Part shown: piece after piece, positions 21,715 to 36,317 of the stretch
Position numbering within the stretch: position 1 is the first letter of the stretch
Layout of the letters: each line of letters begins with the position of its first letter
Assembly: GCA_903813345.2 (NCBI GenBank)
Contig: CAIIXF020000008.1
Coordinates: forward strand, 3,979,341-4,043,340
Direction of reading: 5' to 3'
Source: Owenia fusiformis
Taxonomy: Eukaryota; Annelida; Polychaeta; Sabellida; Oweniidae
DNA length: 64,000 bases
Translations under genes and position numbers: made by a program
The notes under the pieces: model-generated
What the model saw: only the letters and a program-made list of their open reading frames with translations
Database searches by the model: none
Told to the model about the DNA's origin: nothing

Positions 21715-22070
21715 TTATCCTTATAATAGTACAACAATATATAGGTTATGGTTATCCCTGTAATAGTACAACAATACATAGGTTATCCCTACAATACTAC
21801 GGCAGTTTATAGGTTATCCCTACACTAGTACAACAATATATAGGTTATCCCTACAATATTACAACAATACATAGGTTATCCCTACAATACTACAACAATA
21901 TGTACCCTGCGTGCAAAGTCTAGTTAAACTACAAAAGAAGACGAAGCTCTCTTTTAAGAAGTGAAGTCAAACGAATGCAAAGGGTAAACAATATATAGGG
22001 TATCCCTACAATAGTACAAAAATATATAGGTTATCCCTACAACAGTACAACAATATAAAGGTTATCCTTT
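21715..22070. repeat. minisatellite, 31-34 bp unit, interrupted by a MITE
   Basis: The unit is close to GGTTATCCCTACAATAGTACAACAATATATA. Six to seven units precede 21900 and three follow 21987. The interruption (21903-21986) is a family A MITE, so the array is older than that insertion. Confidence 0.85.
21903..21986 (-). mobile_element. MITE family A, copy 2, inside the minisatellite
   Basis: The ends are TACCCTGCGTGCA and TGCAAAGGGTA. Flanks AACAATATG (21894-21902) and AACAATATA (21987-21995) form a 9-bp target duplication with one mismatch. Orientation is opposite to copies 1 and 3. Confidence 0.8.
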
Positions 22071-22388
22071 ATATACCTGATTTGCGCCTTTTGCTTTTGA
22101 TTTCTTTCATACTGTAAGCCGGAAAACAATATTTAGAAAATAAATATTGCTAAGTTCTCAGAGATTTTCCTTGTACACTGATATTGTCTAATGTTGTACA
22201 AATCACGAAGTAAATAAAACTCATAAAACAAAATTTACCTTTCTAACCTTGACCTTACAAATAAAATTGATATGCTATTTGACCTTTCTTTTCTGGTGAC
22301 CTTTACCTTGTATGCCCTCAAGAATTAAACCTATGCCCTCTCACAAGATCCTCAACATCAAGGCTCTCACATCAAAACTTCTGTGATA

Positions 22389-22598
22389 CCGGGTGACCCC
22401 AAAAAATGTATTTTTGAACATTTTGATAATTTCAGCGAGAGCATGACCGGGTGGAAAATGTGATATCTCTAAATCTGAAAGTCACTGATGCTATCCAAGT
22501 ACAACAATCTTTGTTCTAACATTCCATGTACACATAAAATCATCTTATTTTTAAGAGAGTTATTTCGAAATTGGTGCGTGGCATTTTTGGTGTCACCC
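22389..22598 (-). mobile_element. mariner-type MITE, smaller copy
   Basis: TA flanks an element with ends close to GGGTGACCCCAAAAA and TTTTTGGTGTCACCC. The interior, read in reverse complement, matches the left half of the element at 22939-23429 (shared phrases around ATCATGATTTT and CATTTTCC...CCATGCTCT). The two are therefore one family in opposite orientation. Confidence 0.7.
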
Positions 22599-22938
22599 TA
22601 TATATAACTTATTATTTCAAATCTAGTTTGATGAAATATATGGTTACTATGGTTATCTCTGTTTTGGGTAGGCAATAAGGCAGGTGTCACACATGCCAAT
22701 TAAGAATAATTTGACATTACGTGAACTCTCCTACCTGCCATGGTTTATAATGAACTAACAGACGTTAACACATTTCCGATCGTTCATAGTGCAGGTGTAA
22801 ATTTTGAAAACTAATTATCACTTATTCTCTTCATGAAGGTAAGTTGTGTGACAATTTAAAGTCAATCAAGGTCCAGTTTGAAAGTATATTTCACTGAAAG
22901 CAGTTTTACTACTCTTGTTCTTAGAATATAAATATGTA

Positions 22939-23429
22939 CAGGGTGACCCAAAAAGAAATGCCACCCACTATTTTTGAAATAACTTCCTCAATAATGAGGG
23001 AATCTTCATGATTTTTTGTGTGCAGATAGAACGTTCAATGGAAGAAAGATTGGTATGTTTGCATAGCACCAACCACTTGGAATTTAAGAGATACCTCATT
23101 TTCCGCGGAGCCATGCTCTGACACAAATTCACTCAAACATGTAAATTAGAAAAAGAATCAATAATCGAATCAGTTATTTAAGAAAAATGGGTAGATATGA
23201 CATATTAATGATAGCATATATGAAACAATCCAAAAATAATGGCAGAGACAGAAATCTTTGAACAGTTTTGAAGATTTACTCCAAAGCATACCTGGACGGA
23301 AAATCTCAAAGTTGTTGATAAACCAGTCTTTCTTCCATTGAACACTTAATCTTCACAAAAAATCATGAAGATTCCTCCATTATTGAGAAAATTATTCCAA
23401 ATATAGTGGGTGGCATTTGGGTCACCCTG
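22939..23429 (+). mobile_element. mariner-type MITE with long terminal inverted repeats, 491 bp
   Basis: The left end CAGGGTGACCCAAA and the reverse complement of the right end are identical at the tip. The inverted similarity runs for about 85 bp (to the phrase TCTTCATGATTTTTTGTG). TA dinucleotides at 22937-22938 and 23430-23431 are the expected Tc1/mariner target duplication. No transposase remains. Confidence 0.8.
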
Positions 23430-23431
23430 TA

Positions 23432-24101
23432 TTTGATTACTTTTATATTATATTTTTAATTGTAACTTATTATGTGTTTCACAACTTATTACATAACATT
23501 ATAGGTGTAGGTTCCACCTAATGATTATTTTGAACTAAACTATATATAACAGCAAATCTTTGATCAAAAATATAGACAATGGAGAGAGGGGATGTGATTT
23601 ATTGATGATTTCATCACAAAGGACAACATCAGAAATATTCCACAGACCTTGACATAGTGTGAACATTTGAAATCAATGAAGAACATGCGACATAATGATA
23701 CAATAACAATTGACCTGCATTTTCTCTCAGTATCGTTTACAATATATTGGGAAATTGACCCAGATTGCAAGTTGAGTGCCATCATTCTGTCACCAATAGG
23801 ATGTAAAGCTAAGTAACACGACGACATGTATCCTAGTGAAAACATTTAATCTCCAGATTATTGACAACTCTGTCCTTGAGCATATGGAGTTATGTTCCTA
23901 TTTGGATATACCTGTACTGGAGAATGTCCTGTGGGATGGGGATTTATTTCAATCCCCCCCCCCCACTTGTCCTTTTGCTCAGGTTAGCCATGCATTCCCC
24001 ATAAATACTATTTCAATTCGTAGTTTTCTTTTGATTTATTCTCACCCAAGTGTTCTTTGAAACTTATTTTCGAAGAACGTTGAATCGAGTCCGTACACAT
24101 A
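23432..24101. other. no gene recognised
   Basis: Short overlapping frames on both strands look like chance. An 11-base C run lies at about 23957-23967. Confidence 0.35.
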
Positions 24102-24275
24102 TAGTGAAACCTATCTTAGTGAACACCTCTCTCTAGCAAACACCTGTGTTTAGTTAACACCACTTTGAGACACGTTCTACATTCTGTATAAAATCCTCTC
24201 TGTAGTGAACACCTACCTACAGTGAATACTTTTTTGTGGCTCCATCGGTGTTCACTACGGACACAGGTTTTACTG
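24102..24275 (+). mobile_element. pogo/Tigger-like MITE, 174 bp, copy 1
   Basis: The element is flanked by TA. The tips resemble CAGTAAAACCTGTCTTAGTG, a pogo-like terminal repeat; the left tip here has decayed to TAGTGAAACC. Several GTGAACACC and GGTGTTCAC words make the interior strongly self-complementary. The copy at 42134-42307 has the same length in the opposite orientation. Confidence 0.75.
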
Positions 24276-27200
24276 TATTGTCAAATAACAAGTTTTATGT
24301 ACGAGATTGTAGTTAGCATTTTGAATTATATATAGTACACGAAACGATCACTAGTAGTAAATGTACCTCCTATCCTTTTATACCTGTTGGCATGAACCCC
24401 TCCCCTTATTTTAAATTTGACTTTTAAAAGGAGATTCAATTCCATATATTCTCTCTTGAAAACTTGATAGATGTGTGTAATATTCTGATATTTCATAATT
24501 GTTTTGGACGGGTCTGTAATTTTTTCACTAACTAAATAAATCTAATCTTACTTGTAGAGTGAACAACAAATTCAACATCTATTTGTATAATGATTATACC
24601 TCGCCCTAAAGTGTCAAATTCAGCTTATACAAAAAAAGTACCTTTCCTACTCTGTTTTTATTAAGAAATAAATAAAGTTTATCAGAAACAAGTCAAATTC
24701 TTTACTTCAGAGAATATTTTTAATTTATTGAGACTTTGGACTAATATCCCTTAGTCTTTTTCAAAATATAACAGCATGTATACATTTATGTGACGTCATA
24801 AACAGACAATGGAAAATTTAATTATGTAACAAATGACCTAGTAACCTAAAAAATAATAACAACAACAAAAAACATAGATACGAAAAAACGAATGACCTAA
24901 TAATAACCTTAAGATAAATATATCATCGTTATGGTAACAATTAAACTCAAATATTACTATTGCATACTTTGCTATACCATTCTTAATTTACAATATTTTA
25001 TGATACAAATTGTCCAACTGAATAAACTAAATAAAGTTTATGTTTTCTTACATTTCTAAGGTATTTAGAATCTATTTTCATATGATAATGTCTGAAGTTC
25101 TGGCTAATTTCGAAATTCACATACTAGTATTTTATTTTGTACGGCAAAATGTTGAATATTAAGATTTATTTAAAGGTTGTCTCTAATATTTGTCATTCAA
25201 TAGGTAACGCAGATTTCAGCGCTTGAAATCAAATCTGTACATGATTTAAAACAGTTCAGCACAAGTGGCATACTACCCCAATATTGTCTTATCATCGCCG
25301 AGGATATTATGCATAGTTCTAATGATTATTGTTGCAGTGATCATATGCTTCAGTTGACGATTAAATAGAGACAAATACAGATACACCGGTATTTCAAGTT
25401 TCTTGATAAGGTAGAAATTACATTCCATGGTTGTTTCTGAGGAACTAGAGAAATTGGCAATGAAAAAATAATTTGGACTGATTGGCAACATTTTAAATTG
25501 TATGCAAATAACGTCAAGCGTTTTCTCATTTAAGAGAAAAATTGTACGGTGATATTTTTATCCGAGAGATTAATATCAGATGGAAGGATTATAACTGTAG
25601 ATTGTCACAGTCTATTCACAAATATATCACATCTAGCCAAAGTGAAGCTGAGTGAATATAAAAACAGGCTGATAGATCCCATTGGAAAACATTGATTTCA
25701 CTAGGTAAGTACTCTTTGCTGTTAATCTAGATCGTTTTAAATTCACATCTAAGTTTTATTTTTAAATTCTGCTTTCCAGTAAATGACAAAAGGTTTGGAT
25801 GGCTTTTAACACTTGAAATCCACAACATAAAAACTCATATGGGTCTGAAAATTATGTTTTTATATCAACTTTAGAAGATTTGTTATATTGCATTTTGAGA
25901 CGACTTCCAAAGATAAGAAAACTTAAATCTGGTTATATTGTATATGTGTAATTAGAAATTCAAGTTTATCATAGGTGATATCTCAAAAAAAAACTCTCGC
26001 TAAATCAATGTCAGATGATTCATGTGTGGGTATTCAGATTACAATATAATTCAGTTTTTTGAAATAAAAGACCCACAGCAAAATATTGTTGTTTGAACTG
26101 AAGATATTTCTCATAAAATATTCATCACAGTAGTGTGTTGAGAGGACCTATAAAAAGCATGATATACATTGTTAATGGACATTCAATTAATATCTCAAAA
26201 TATATGTGTCATATCTAACCATAGATGAACCTTATTTGAAAAAATGTTTTTAGCCATCGAAATTAGATATGATTAAACATTAGAATGTTTAGAATACTTT
26301 TTCTTACAATTTCTCTATATGCATTGGTCCGTTAGATGGAAATACATACTAGACAGAATGTAAGGGTTTAAAATCCTAAGAGAGACCTTTCAATTAATGT
26401 AATATAGTGTTTGTTAATCACCATGGTTACATCTCTAAACAAATCAGGTGACACTTCACTTATCTCTTTATTAATATTTTTAATTCATCTATTGCATTAT
26501 TTTTCTATTAATGATTCATATGACACTTTTTGCCTTAATTCTAGGGATTTCAAGCTTCTATCGAGTCTAAAACCCGTTTATTGTTCATCATATTTTGATT
26601 GGGGTTGAAGTAGTTTTTTTATAGGTACGCCGTATAATCGAATAAAACATCAATAACATATCGACACTTGAAATTTTTTAGCAAAAATTGCAGCTTTGAA
26701 CCGATAAATTACATAATTGTTCTTATAGCGTTCAATCTCTGTTTAAACGTAATTTACTCGAACTCACTTGATTAAATGTATTTGATGTTAAAGAATAAGC
26801 ATGTTACCCTTACAAAATATCGAAGTAAGTATTAGGTGTTTTATTGCCTTTTGAACAAAAAAGTAGATTTTATGAGAAATTAGTCAATGGTTCTACATAA
26901 AAGATTAAAACATTAAATCAAATGAATATCTCAGATGATTTTGTTGATATATGGAATTAGGTGAGTTGAATATTTATGCTATGCGAATGCATCCAGTTCA
27001 GTGAGTTGGATTTTCTCCTTAGAGTCTAATATTCATGATTGTTTTGGAAACCATAAAAAACAATCCTTCCTTATATTTTCAATAATAAACCTTTCGGCAA
27101 AATAATGCGGTAACTCAAATTGAACATGATTTGAGGTAAGACTTGATTTTACAGAGTAATATTCTAGAAAGGGAAATTATTACATTTCTGGCGATCTAGT

Positions 27201-28549
27201 TCCTATTCTAGCATATCATTCCAATGAGAAGGAAGGCAGTAGACTCGCTCAGGAAATTAAAAACAGCAGTATCAACCGCACGGTGAAATATTTAATTTTA
27301 CAGTAGACTTCTTTAGCCAGTTAATCAATTGTCTATTTACATTTGTTTATACTGGTATCTATGGTAACGGAGTGTTTACAGGCTTTTTAGATAATGAAGC
27401 CGCTCTGCTGGAAAATAATGAATCAATCAGGTAGTATTTTATAGGACTTTAATAATCTATCAAGAAAACCATTCTTATATCTGAAATAGTGATTTAGAAA
27501 GTGTTATGAAGCTATAGTGGCCTGTTGCTAATTGATACAATTGTTTTTCGTTGTTATGTTTCATCAATTTAGGCTATTTTTACGAAAATGAAAAAATGGG
27601 ATTTATCTAATTTTCTTGATGTTTAATGGGGGTATAATAACTGCATCATTTTTGTCATATTTACACAAATTATTATCAACGGGACATGTTGGACATTATG
27701 CAAACCATACCTTTTAAAAGTTTTTTTGCGATAAACCCCATTCTTAGGTTGCTATAGGTGTTGAACTGAGTATCTCATACATCATTCACAGAAATAAAAG
27801 AGATAAAATGGAATTAGAGTAAATTGGATCTAGGTCTTCATGTGTATTAGATAAAAGAGCGGTTAGATGGAATGACCCGTGAAGGAATGTCTCAAAGGTC
27901 ATGTTTTAAATTGAGAAAAAGAGTGGAAAAGAGTGAAATTAGCAAGAAATGAAGTAAACAGCTTTGTAGTAAACACTCTTACTTGTATAGAATAGTCAAA
28001 AAATAATGCAGACTATTTAGATTTTAGTAGAAATAGTGTGAAAATGTCATGAGCAGATATAAAAATAAACATGGACTAAGATCAATGTAATGAGTTTTTT
28101 ATTTAATATCTCAATCTTACTGATTCAATAGGTAATAAAGCATGATTCAATAAACAAAGTATAATTCAATAGAATCTTCAAAGGAAAATGGAACAATGCT
28201 TAATTCCAAGAAATTTCTCGACTCATGGATTTAAAGAATAAACACTCAAAGATTTAACAGAAACAAATGTGTATTTATCCGGTTCTGTATTACAAAAGAG
28301 ATATTCATACGTTGAGTGTTTTTGTGCCCGTTCACTTGATTTCTGGCTTGATAACTCTTTCTGCGAAATGGCAATCAAGGAATACAGTGGTGCTATTTGA
28401 GGTAGGCCTAGTTATGTTTTTCTACAAATGGATTCTTAATATTATATTCATTGTAGTTGATAGAAAATCTATAGTTTTGTTTGAGTTGTAATTAGAACGG
28501 TTAGAGCAATATTATGAAATGAATATTATAACAACTCAGTTTGTATCGC
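24276..28549. other. AT-rich DNA without recognisable gene
   Basis: No coding frame above chance, splice-bounded exon or element ends were identified over these 4.3 kb. Confidence 0.4.
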
Positions 28550-29400
28550 ATTACGCAGATTATGATTCAGAGTATACTTTAGCACACACTATTTTAGAGA
28601 TTGAACCACATCACACTGATTGTACCATATCCCACCATAAGTGACAATATCACACTATGTTACAAATTACGCAGATTATGATGCAGAGTATACTTTAACA
28701 CACACTATTTCAGAGATTGAACCACATCACACTGATTGTACCATATCACACCATATTCTACAAATGACAATATCACACAATTTTACAGATTTATGATATC
28801 ACACAGATTATACCATATCACACAATATTCCACAGATTGGACCATGTCACACAATGTTACAAATTATAATATCACGCAGATTATACCATATCACACAATA
28901 TTTTACAAATTGAACCATATCACACCGATTGTACCATATGCCACAATGTTACAAATTTGTAATATCACGCAGATTATACCATAACACACAATATTTTACA
29001 AATTGAACCATATCACACTGATTGTACCATTTCCCACAATGTTACAAATTTACAATATCACACAGATTGTACCATATCCCACAATGTTTCAAATGTATAA
29101 TGTTACACAGATTATATCATATCACGCAATATTCTACAAATTGAACCATATCTCACAGATTGTACCATTTCCCACAATGTTACAAATTTATAATATCATA
29201 AAGATTATATCATATCACGCAATATTCTACAAATTGAACCATATCACACAGATTGTACCATATCACACAATGTTACAAAATTATAATATCACACAGATTA
29301 TATCATATCACACAATATTCTACAAATTGAACCATATCACACAGATTGTACCATATCACACAAAATTACAAATTTATGATATCATACAAAATCACACATT
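28550..29400. repeat. TATCACAC-rich minisatellite with 92-bp higher-order unit
   Basis: The phrase GAACCATATCACAC (with variants) starts at 28912, 29004, 29143, 29236 and 29329. This gives a 92-93 bp unit made of two related 46-bp halves, plus one half-unit step. At the left end, a roughly 122-bp segment beginning ATTACGCAGATTATGA is duplicated (28551 and 28673). G is scarce on the plus strand throughout. Long open frames here arise from the repeat. Confidence 0.85.
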
Positions 29401-29464
29401 ATTATATCACTGTCATATTCCTCACTCTCTGATTGGTCCATGTCCTACACATGGCGATATTTAA

Positions 29465-32400
29465 TGGAAAATATTATTCCTAGCATTTTTGAGGATAAGC
29501 AATCAAATAGGTGGGTGATCCCAAGGATGTGTGTCACTCTGTAAGAAAATACACTTTAATGTTAAAGATAATGAGGGCTTATAAAAAATGCAAAAAAAGA
29601 AAAACATTTATGAAATTAGACTAAAAGGTTTTAAGGTTGATCCTCTGCTGAGTAGTACATGATTGCAGCTTATGATTAGTTTATTCTTGAAAACAATATT
29701 TGTTGACTTGAAAGCTATAGAATTGTAAGATCAATTTGAGAGATGCATTAGTGACCATTGAGTGTATGTGGAAATGTGAAATGACCATTCTTGTCTTGCT
29801 AAAAGCCTTTGTGCCCCCCTGCTCTCCCACTGTATGAGAAGTTTTCAGGTCTTGTGTATGGGCAAGTCAAGTAGTGGGAAATGGGGGTCACAGGGGCATG
29901 AAGCTAGACTAAGACCTTTACTTTCAATCAATAGTTGAATCTTGTTGTCCACTTTGATGTATAGAACATTAAGGAAGGCTTAATAGAATGACCCAGTCTT
30001 GACTTTATTTCTAATCATGTTCTAAATTTGCACCACTCTGCCTACCTAATGTCCAGTCACAATTTTCTCCATGGTCATTTCACCAGGTCATTTGTATTTT
30101 ATTATAGCATAGCTGTAACACTGTAAATTACTCATACTTTTGTAAAGTATTTTTAATTAGATGAAAAACTCAATTTACGGATCAATATCATTTATTTTTA
30201 TGAATTGGCGTGTAATTTCAAATTAGTATAGAATCAGTAGATTGCAACCAGGTCTATATTGGGAATATCCATTTTTATATTTGCATGTAGCCTAGAACAA
30301 AACCTTCAATTGTACTTGGATTGACAAGGAACTATAGAGAGATTAACAATTCTAGGCTTATTTATTTACTTTCTGGATTGGAGTGTATATGATATTTAGA
30401 TTAAGGATGAAGTGGAGATATACGCTTGTATGTCCATATGTCCAGCATGTATGTATAGTAACTGGGTAACATGGACTATAACTACAATATACAAATGTGA
30501 AGGCATACTGGCCGCAGAGGGCTATGTAAGGACAGCCAGGTAATATTTAATTGTTATTCTTTTAAACTTGACTTTTTAAAGTTTATTTACTGATCAATAT
30601 AGGCCACAAGCAAGATGTTTAACACACAAAGGATTGCTATACTAGCCTCATAACGCTCCTAAGGTCAACAACATAAGGTAAATTAGTTTTATCAAAATAA
30701 TCAACTAAGAATTGTAATCTATTCAAACTTGACTTTTTGAATATTAATATATGTAATATGATCTCGAAAAGAGGTCTTTAGAAAGGCCACCTTAGGCTAA
30801 GATACCATTTGATCGCAATACAAGCACAAAGGTAAGGACGAACTATTATTTGAGCCACATATTTTCACTGCAAAAATTCACTAAATATCTTTTACTATTA
30901 TTAACATAAAACATTATTTATTACTATAATATTTTGAGGTAGTGTGTTATTATTCTGTAAAATAGAATAACAATGATAAAAATAGAATACGATTATTTTG
31001 GTTTTTAAAGCTGGACTTAAGGTGGGCCTTGTGGGATGATTTGGAGACATATCAATTGTTACAACAATCGATTAAGTAATTTTTAACTGCTGTTGGCCAC
31101 AGTATATTGATAGTGGTGAGTCCAAAATAAACTCAAGGAATATTGGCAATGTCAAAGTGACAGGCTAAAATCATTGTCGCATTATTTTTAATCACAATAT
31201 TTCCTCATAGACTAAACATCAATTTAGCTTCTAGAAAAGCTCGATTTTGTCTGGCTCATTACTGCATTATCAATGATGTATCTTCATGAAACCTTTTTAC
31301 AAAAACATTTTACGCTCTTAAATTATTTTAATCACATTGATTTAAGAGGATAACAGTAAATCAAAAAAACACAAGGGGCAACATGAGGAAAGAAACAAAT
31401 AGGAAAATGAGTGATATGGTACAATTAATCAATCAATCAATACAGTAGTACCAAACTTGGATATAAATCAATTTACACAAAACTTCAGAAATAATATTGA
31501 TTATATTATTCAGAATACAATGACAGCACATAAGTAATATTTTCATTATTCCTCCAAAAGTAATATTTCTGCTCTCTCAAGATTCCATTTTCCTATATAC
31601 TTTTCAAAAGATATAACTGAGTGAAAATTTCAAAAATAAGGTCAATCCCAATGCCAAATATTTGACATTCACATTACATTCAGAAAGTTCTTAAGGGAGT
31701 TTTATGCCATTTTTCAATCAATAAGGGATTCAGCACTTATTTCATCAAAAATATGTAAAACATTGCCACCATGACCTCTTTGTACTAATGTAAAATGCTG
31801 ACATTGTATATTACTTGTGAACAATGTAATAATCATAACTACAGGAATACAGATTAAAATAATGTTGCAATCTTTGATACCTTTATTAATTGATTTTCTC
31901 AAGCTGTTTCCCTTTTTAAAATAGAAATGTGTCAATCGATGTACTATCAGGTGAATGGTTTATGAAATTCAAAATAGTTTTAAACAATACTAATAGGGTT
32001 GTCCCATGGCTACAAGGAGTGTATTTTTGATTTGTAATGTCAGTTTTTTTTCAATTGAATCTATAGTTTTTTTTTTATTCTCTATTTTCCATTGTCTTGA
32101 ACTGGTTTAAGAGGTACCATCATTATAGGGGTGTAATTTTCAAATCCCATGATATTTTTACATTGGAGTTGTCACTCATGTTTTTATATCAATATACCAA
32201 CTCACTGGAAGACTCATGTGAAATGTGCTGATTTTATCAATAATATAATAATTTTAGCTGGTGGTAAACAAGTTTCCATCTATAGATGTTTTGAACTAAC
32301 CTGGAATAATTCTATGTTCAGCTATATTCCAGTATTAAAATTGAATATAACTGATCAACGTAAAGATAAAAATTGTGTTATTGAGATACTACATTGATTT

Positions 32401-33472
32401 AAATATCGATCCATCAATCAACGGTATACCTACCTATCCAATTTTCTTAAAGATATTTCTCGAGGTCATGTTTGCAAATGCAAAATAAAATGCAAAAACG
32501 CCACAGCGACATTGAACTGAATGTGCCCATATCTAAGATAAAATTCTAAATTGTATAAAAATGCAATAAAAGAATACACTTCATTCAAAATTTGAAGAGA
32601 AAAATCAAAAAAAATCGGGAATCATGAAAATATTTTCCATCGGTTGTTTACTGGTTACTATAGCAATCAGAATGAAAACTAAAGTATGTCAAATCACAGA
32701 GGAGAGAAACTGACAAGCAGATTAATAGCTTTTCCCTATACTGAAATATTTCCCACACTCATAGTGTTTTTTCTTAAATTCAGTGAACAGTCAGATAAGC
32801 AGGATTTGATGATTATGGATTATCCACTTCATTTCGTAGCTAATTACGATGTAGCACTCCCTTCCGCCATTTTTGATTGGATATAAGTATCTATTTGTGA
32901 CAGGATTTGCAGCTTGTGATGCTGGATAAGCTCACTTGTAAAATAACCATTTGCAGCTATATACAGCTTAACACAGTCACCTACAACAATATACATCCAA
33001 AAGCAGCTATATGAAGTCAAGTCAAGTGCAGCTAGCTGCTATAGTGTCAAAAGTCCTACTAAAAATGATTAGCCATCAATATTTTATGACAATAGGCAGG
33101 AACTTCATATACTTCCTTCGAAGTCCATTTCTTTCCTATGACGTAGGGTGAACCAATCAAATCATCTCACTATCTTCATGCTCAATTCGCAAAATTTCTC
33201 TTAATTTGTCTATAATCTTTGCCTACGATTATCTTTTCTATATCTATTCAGGGCAGTGATCATCTCTTGATTTCTTCACTCCTCTCTTTTTTGAAAAGGA
33301 ATTCAAAAAGTAATATTCATTTTTTATTTCCGAAGGGAATGTATCATAAAGAAATGATTTATTAAGGTTTAAGTCTTGATTTTATTGTTGATAAAACATA
33401 TGTTGTATAATTTATATATTAGATCAAACACAAACCAAGCACATCATGAAAGTTGGCTTCCTATGTCACAAT
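29465..33472. other. AT-rich DNA without recognisable gene
   Basis: No supported exon or element was found. The small open frames at 31714-31935 (minus) and 32149-32397 (plus) have no recognisable motif. Confidence 0.4.
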
Positions 33473-33585
33473 GTTATAGTCTCAAACTTTTCTGTGGATG
33501 ATGTTCGACAGTCGGTGTTTGTAGTTTGGTGGTTTGTTGTTTGGCTTCTGTTACAAATGGCAGATGGTGATTTTTTTGCTTTGGT
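33473..33585 (+). repeat. dispersed repeat, copy 1
   Basis: This shares GTTATAGTCT, TGTGGATG, TTCTGTTACAAATGGCA and GGTGGTGA-like phrases in the same order with 39129-39222. It is probably a fragment of an interspersed element; no ends are visible. Confidence 0.5.
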
Positions 33586-36317
33586 GTTAATGTAGAAAAT
33601 GCTCTTTCAATAAAAGATAAAGTATTAGCCTAATTATCAGTTGACAATTTGCATGTGAACTAAATGTATATACATGTATTTCAAATGATGATGAATCTTG
33701 AAACCCCATCAAAATTATATAAACAAAGAAAATGATAATGATGTGATGATGAATGCACTTATGCTGTTAATTTGAGAAACAGAAGACCACAAAAGTAGGA
33801 TTGGAGCAAGATTATGTGTGTGTGTATAAAGGTATATCCATGTACTTTGATTGAACTCATGGCACTTAGTAATACAGGCATCAAATTACCCTAGGGTAAG
33901 GTTAATTGTGTTGTGGGTGGGGCCACTGTAATGTAATACACGAGTGCAGGATGGAACACCCGCAGAGATGTAACTAATAATGAATGCTTATTTTACATTG
34001 TATCTCATATTATCACATGTATTATCAAATGCAATTAGAAAGCAGGTGAATTTCATATATGTATATTTGACCTGTACAAAAAATGACAACTTGACATATG
34101 TATGTAGTAATATTCCAAGAATATAATATGCTTCTAATAATAATTTTCATTTGACAGTATTCCTTGGATATTTCAGTGGTTTTCAGTGGAGAAAATCATC
34201 AAAGAGTTATGCAGTATTGAGTTTTCAGAAAATGCAGAAATGTAGAATATATAGAATACCATTGTCATGTAAGTTAATCAATCTATATTTTATATTAGTA
34301 ATTATAATGATAATACAAAAAAATAATGTATTCATTTTTAATTTGGTGTTACTTAATTTAATGTCAGACATATTGGTATCAGATTAAATTTGGCATTTTT
34401 CAAGGTAGTAAATCATCAATTTATCTTATTTAGTTTGTGCAAATGTGGATTTTGGTGACTTTTTAAAGTTGAAAATTTTTTACACACTTGGCAAAAAAAG
34501 AAAATACAGTAAATACAGATTTCTTGATAATGGTTTTTATTTAATGGAAAAAACAGTATTTTCCGAAAAAAAATCAAACCCGAACAGTGAAAAAATGTTA
34601 CTGAATAGCAAGAAAATATTTTCAGTAAGCTCAAAACATGATTGGTGAGAAAAATTATTCTGTGCATTAATAAAATTCATTTTGGTTGAAAGCAAGTGCA
34701 TGGTATAATTATCATGTTATACAGAAATTATTGAATAATATTATTACGACATTTTGTCATGCCGACCCAGCTTATCTGATTAGGTTGTGACATAAATTGG
34801 AATAAATTCATGATTGAAATATCAAATCATCATTTATTATTTACTAAGGGAAATAAGTATATGCAACAAACAATATTCTATACAATTCCAACAAAAAACC
34901 AATCATGCTTCTTTGTTAGACATTTCACTGAGTTTTCCATTCAATTGTTCATTTTGATTTCTGCAGGGGCATCTAGATTAAGGTAGGCACTGTAATGAAT
35001 ATTATGGTAAATTAACTTATGGATAAATGTTTATCAGTTCCAAAGATATTCCAGTTGAGTCTACCTTAATATATTTTCCCAACCTTGACATATTTTCTTT
35101 GATTCATATTTTGTTAACCTTGGTCAAGATGTAAGACAAGATGATTTGAATAAAGAACCTGTGTCTGTAAGGCTATTTTTGCTTGTGACATTATGATCTG
35201 TATTGTGTCATTTATATAATTCTTAATTGCAATTGTATTGTTACAATAGGTGTTCTGATTAACACCATTATTCATGTTGTAATTAAAACCTCTCATGTTG
35301 TCATAACATTCAGTTGCAACTTTCTTGTCTTTGTCAATTTGTTGTCATGCTTTAGGACATAGTTCAGCTAAATGTCATCTCAATTATTCTGCTCTTATCT
35401 TACATCACCCAAAAATTAATTGCAAAAAGTTCAACTTTTATGCACTGGACAAGTGGTGAACATCGTTCTCCGCACATTTTGTCCATTTTAAAGGTGCGTG
35501 TCAATTCACACTTAGAACAGTAGCTTGAACCATCTCAAAATATCTCAAGATTTCAACTTGAATTTATAACTTAAATTGAAGAGCTCTCAAGTCTCTAGCA
35601 TTGATCAACGGGTTAACCATCTCTGTCAACAGTTGACATCATCTTCCCACAAAATATGGAACGGAGAGAGAAGAATGAATTTGGGTTCTATTTTAACTAC
35701 AACAAATACAAATTAACTGATGTTTGAAACTATATTTTCTGAAAATCTAAATTGAAATAAGATTTAAAATGAATTTGAAGATGATATATTTTGGGTGGGC
35801 ATCTATCTATTTTTTATCTATTTGTTGTTCAGAAAATCGATTTGTTATTGAACTATAGCTGTATAAGTCAAAATTGTCAAAAAATGTAATTTCATTATTG
35901 TCAAATACTTCACATTAACAAAGAATAACTGATGTGTGATAACACAGGAATAAAACCAACATTAGAATTTGTCATCAACAGAAATATAGTCTCTTTCTGA
36001 ACTTTTAGAATGAAAATATATCCGGTTGTGAGTAAAAGAGGATTGGGATTTTAAATACAGGTATATGTACATAGGATGCACATGATATTATGTCAAAGCC
36101 CTTTAAGGTGTATAAGGTCTTTGTTTGAGACATTTTGGACAATTTATTTTATTCTTATTTATACTTGAACCAATTGTCACGATAGCAACAAGGCAACATC
36201 ACCCGTTGGGTGTGTCACATTCGTCTGGAATTGTAGCACAAGTAGGTGGTATGTTATTTTATGGTATGTTTTCTTATTTATGATATGGTTTTCAAGATAT
36301 GTTTTCATAATAAGATT
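33586..36317. other. AT-rich DNA without recognisable gene
   Basis: Nothing supportable was found. Overlapping frames on opposite strands at 34416-34667 and 34445-34648 have low-complexity composition and look like chance. Confidence 0.4.

Noticed and set aside
21715-22070. Regularly spaced repeats that could be mistaken for a CRISPR array
   Set aside because: Units are contiguous tandem repeats without unique spacers, in a eukaryotic genome.
28736-29464. 82- and 153-codon frames of NHITQIVPYHTMLQIYN-like repeats
   Set aside because: They arise from the minisatellite, whose unit is close to a multiple of three and lacks stops in this frame.
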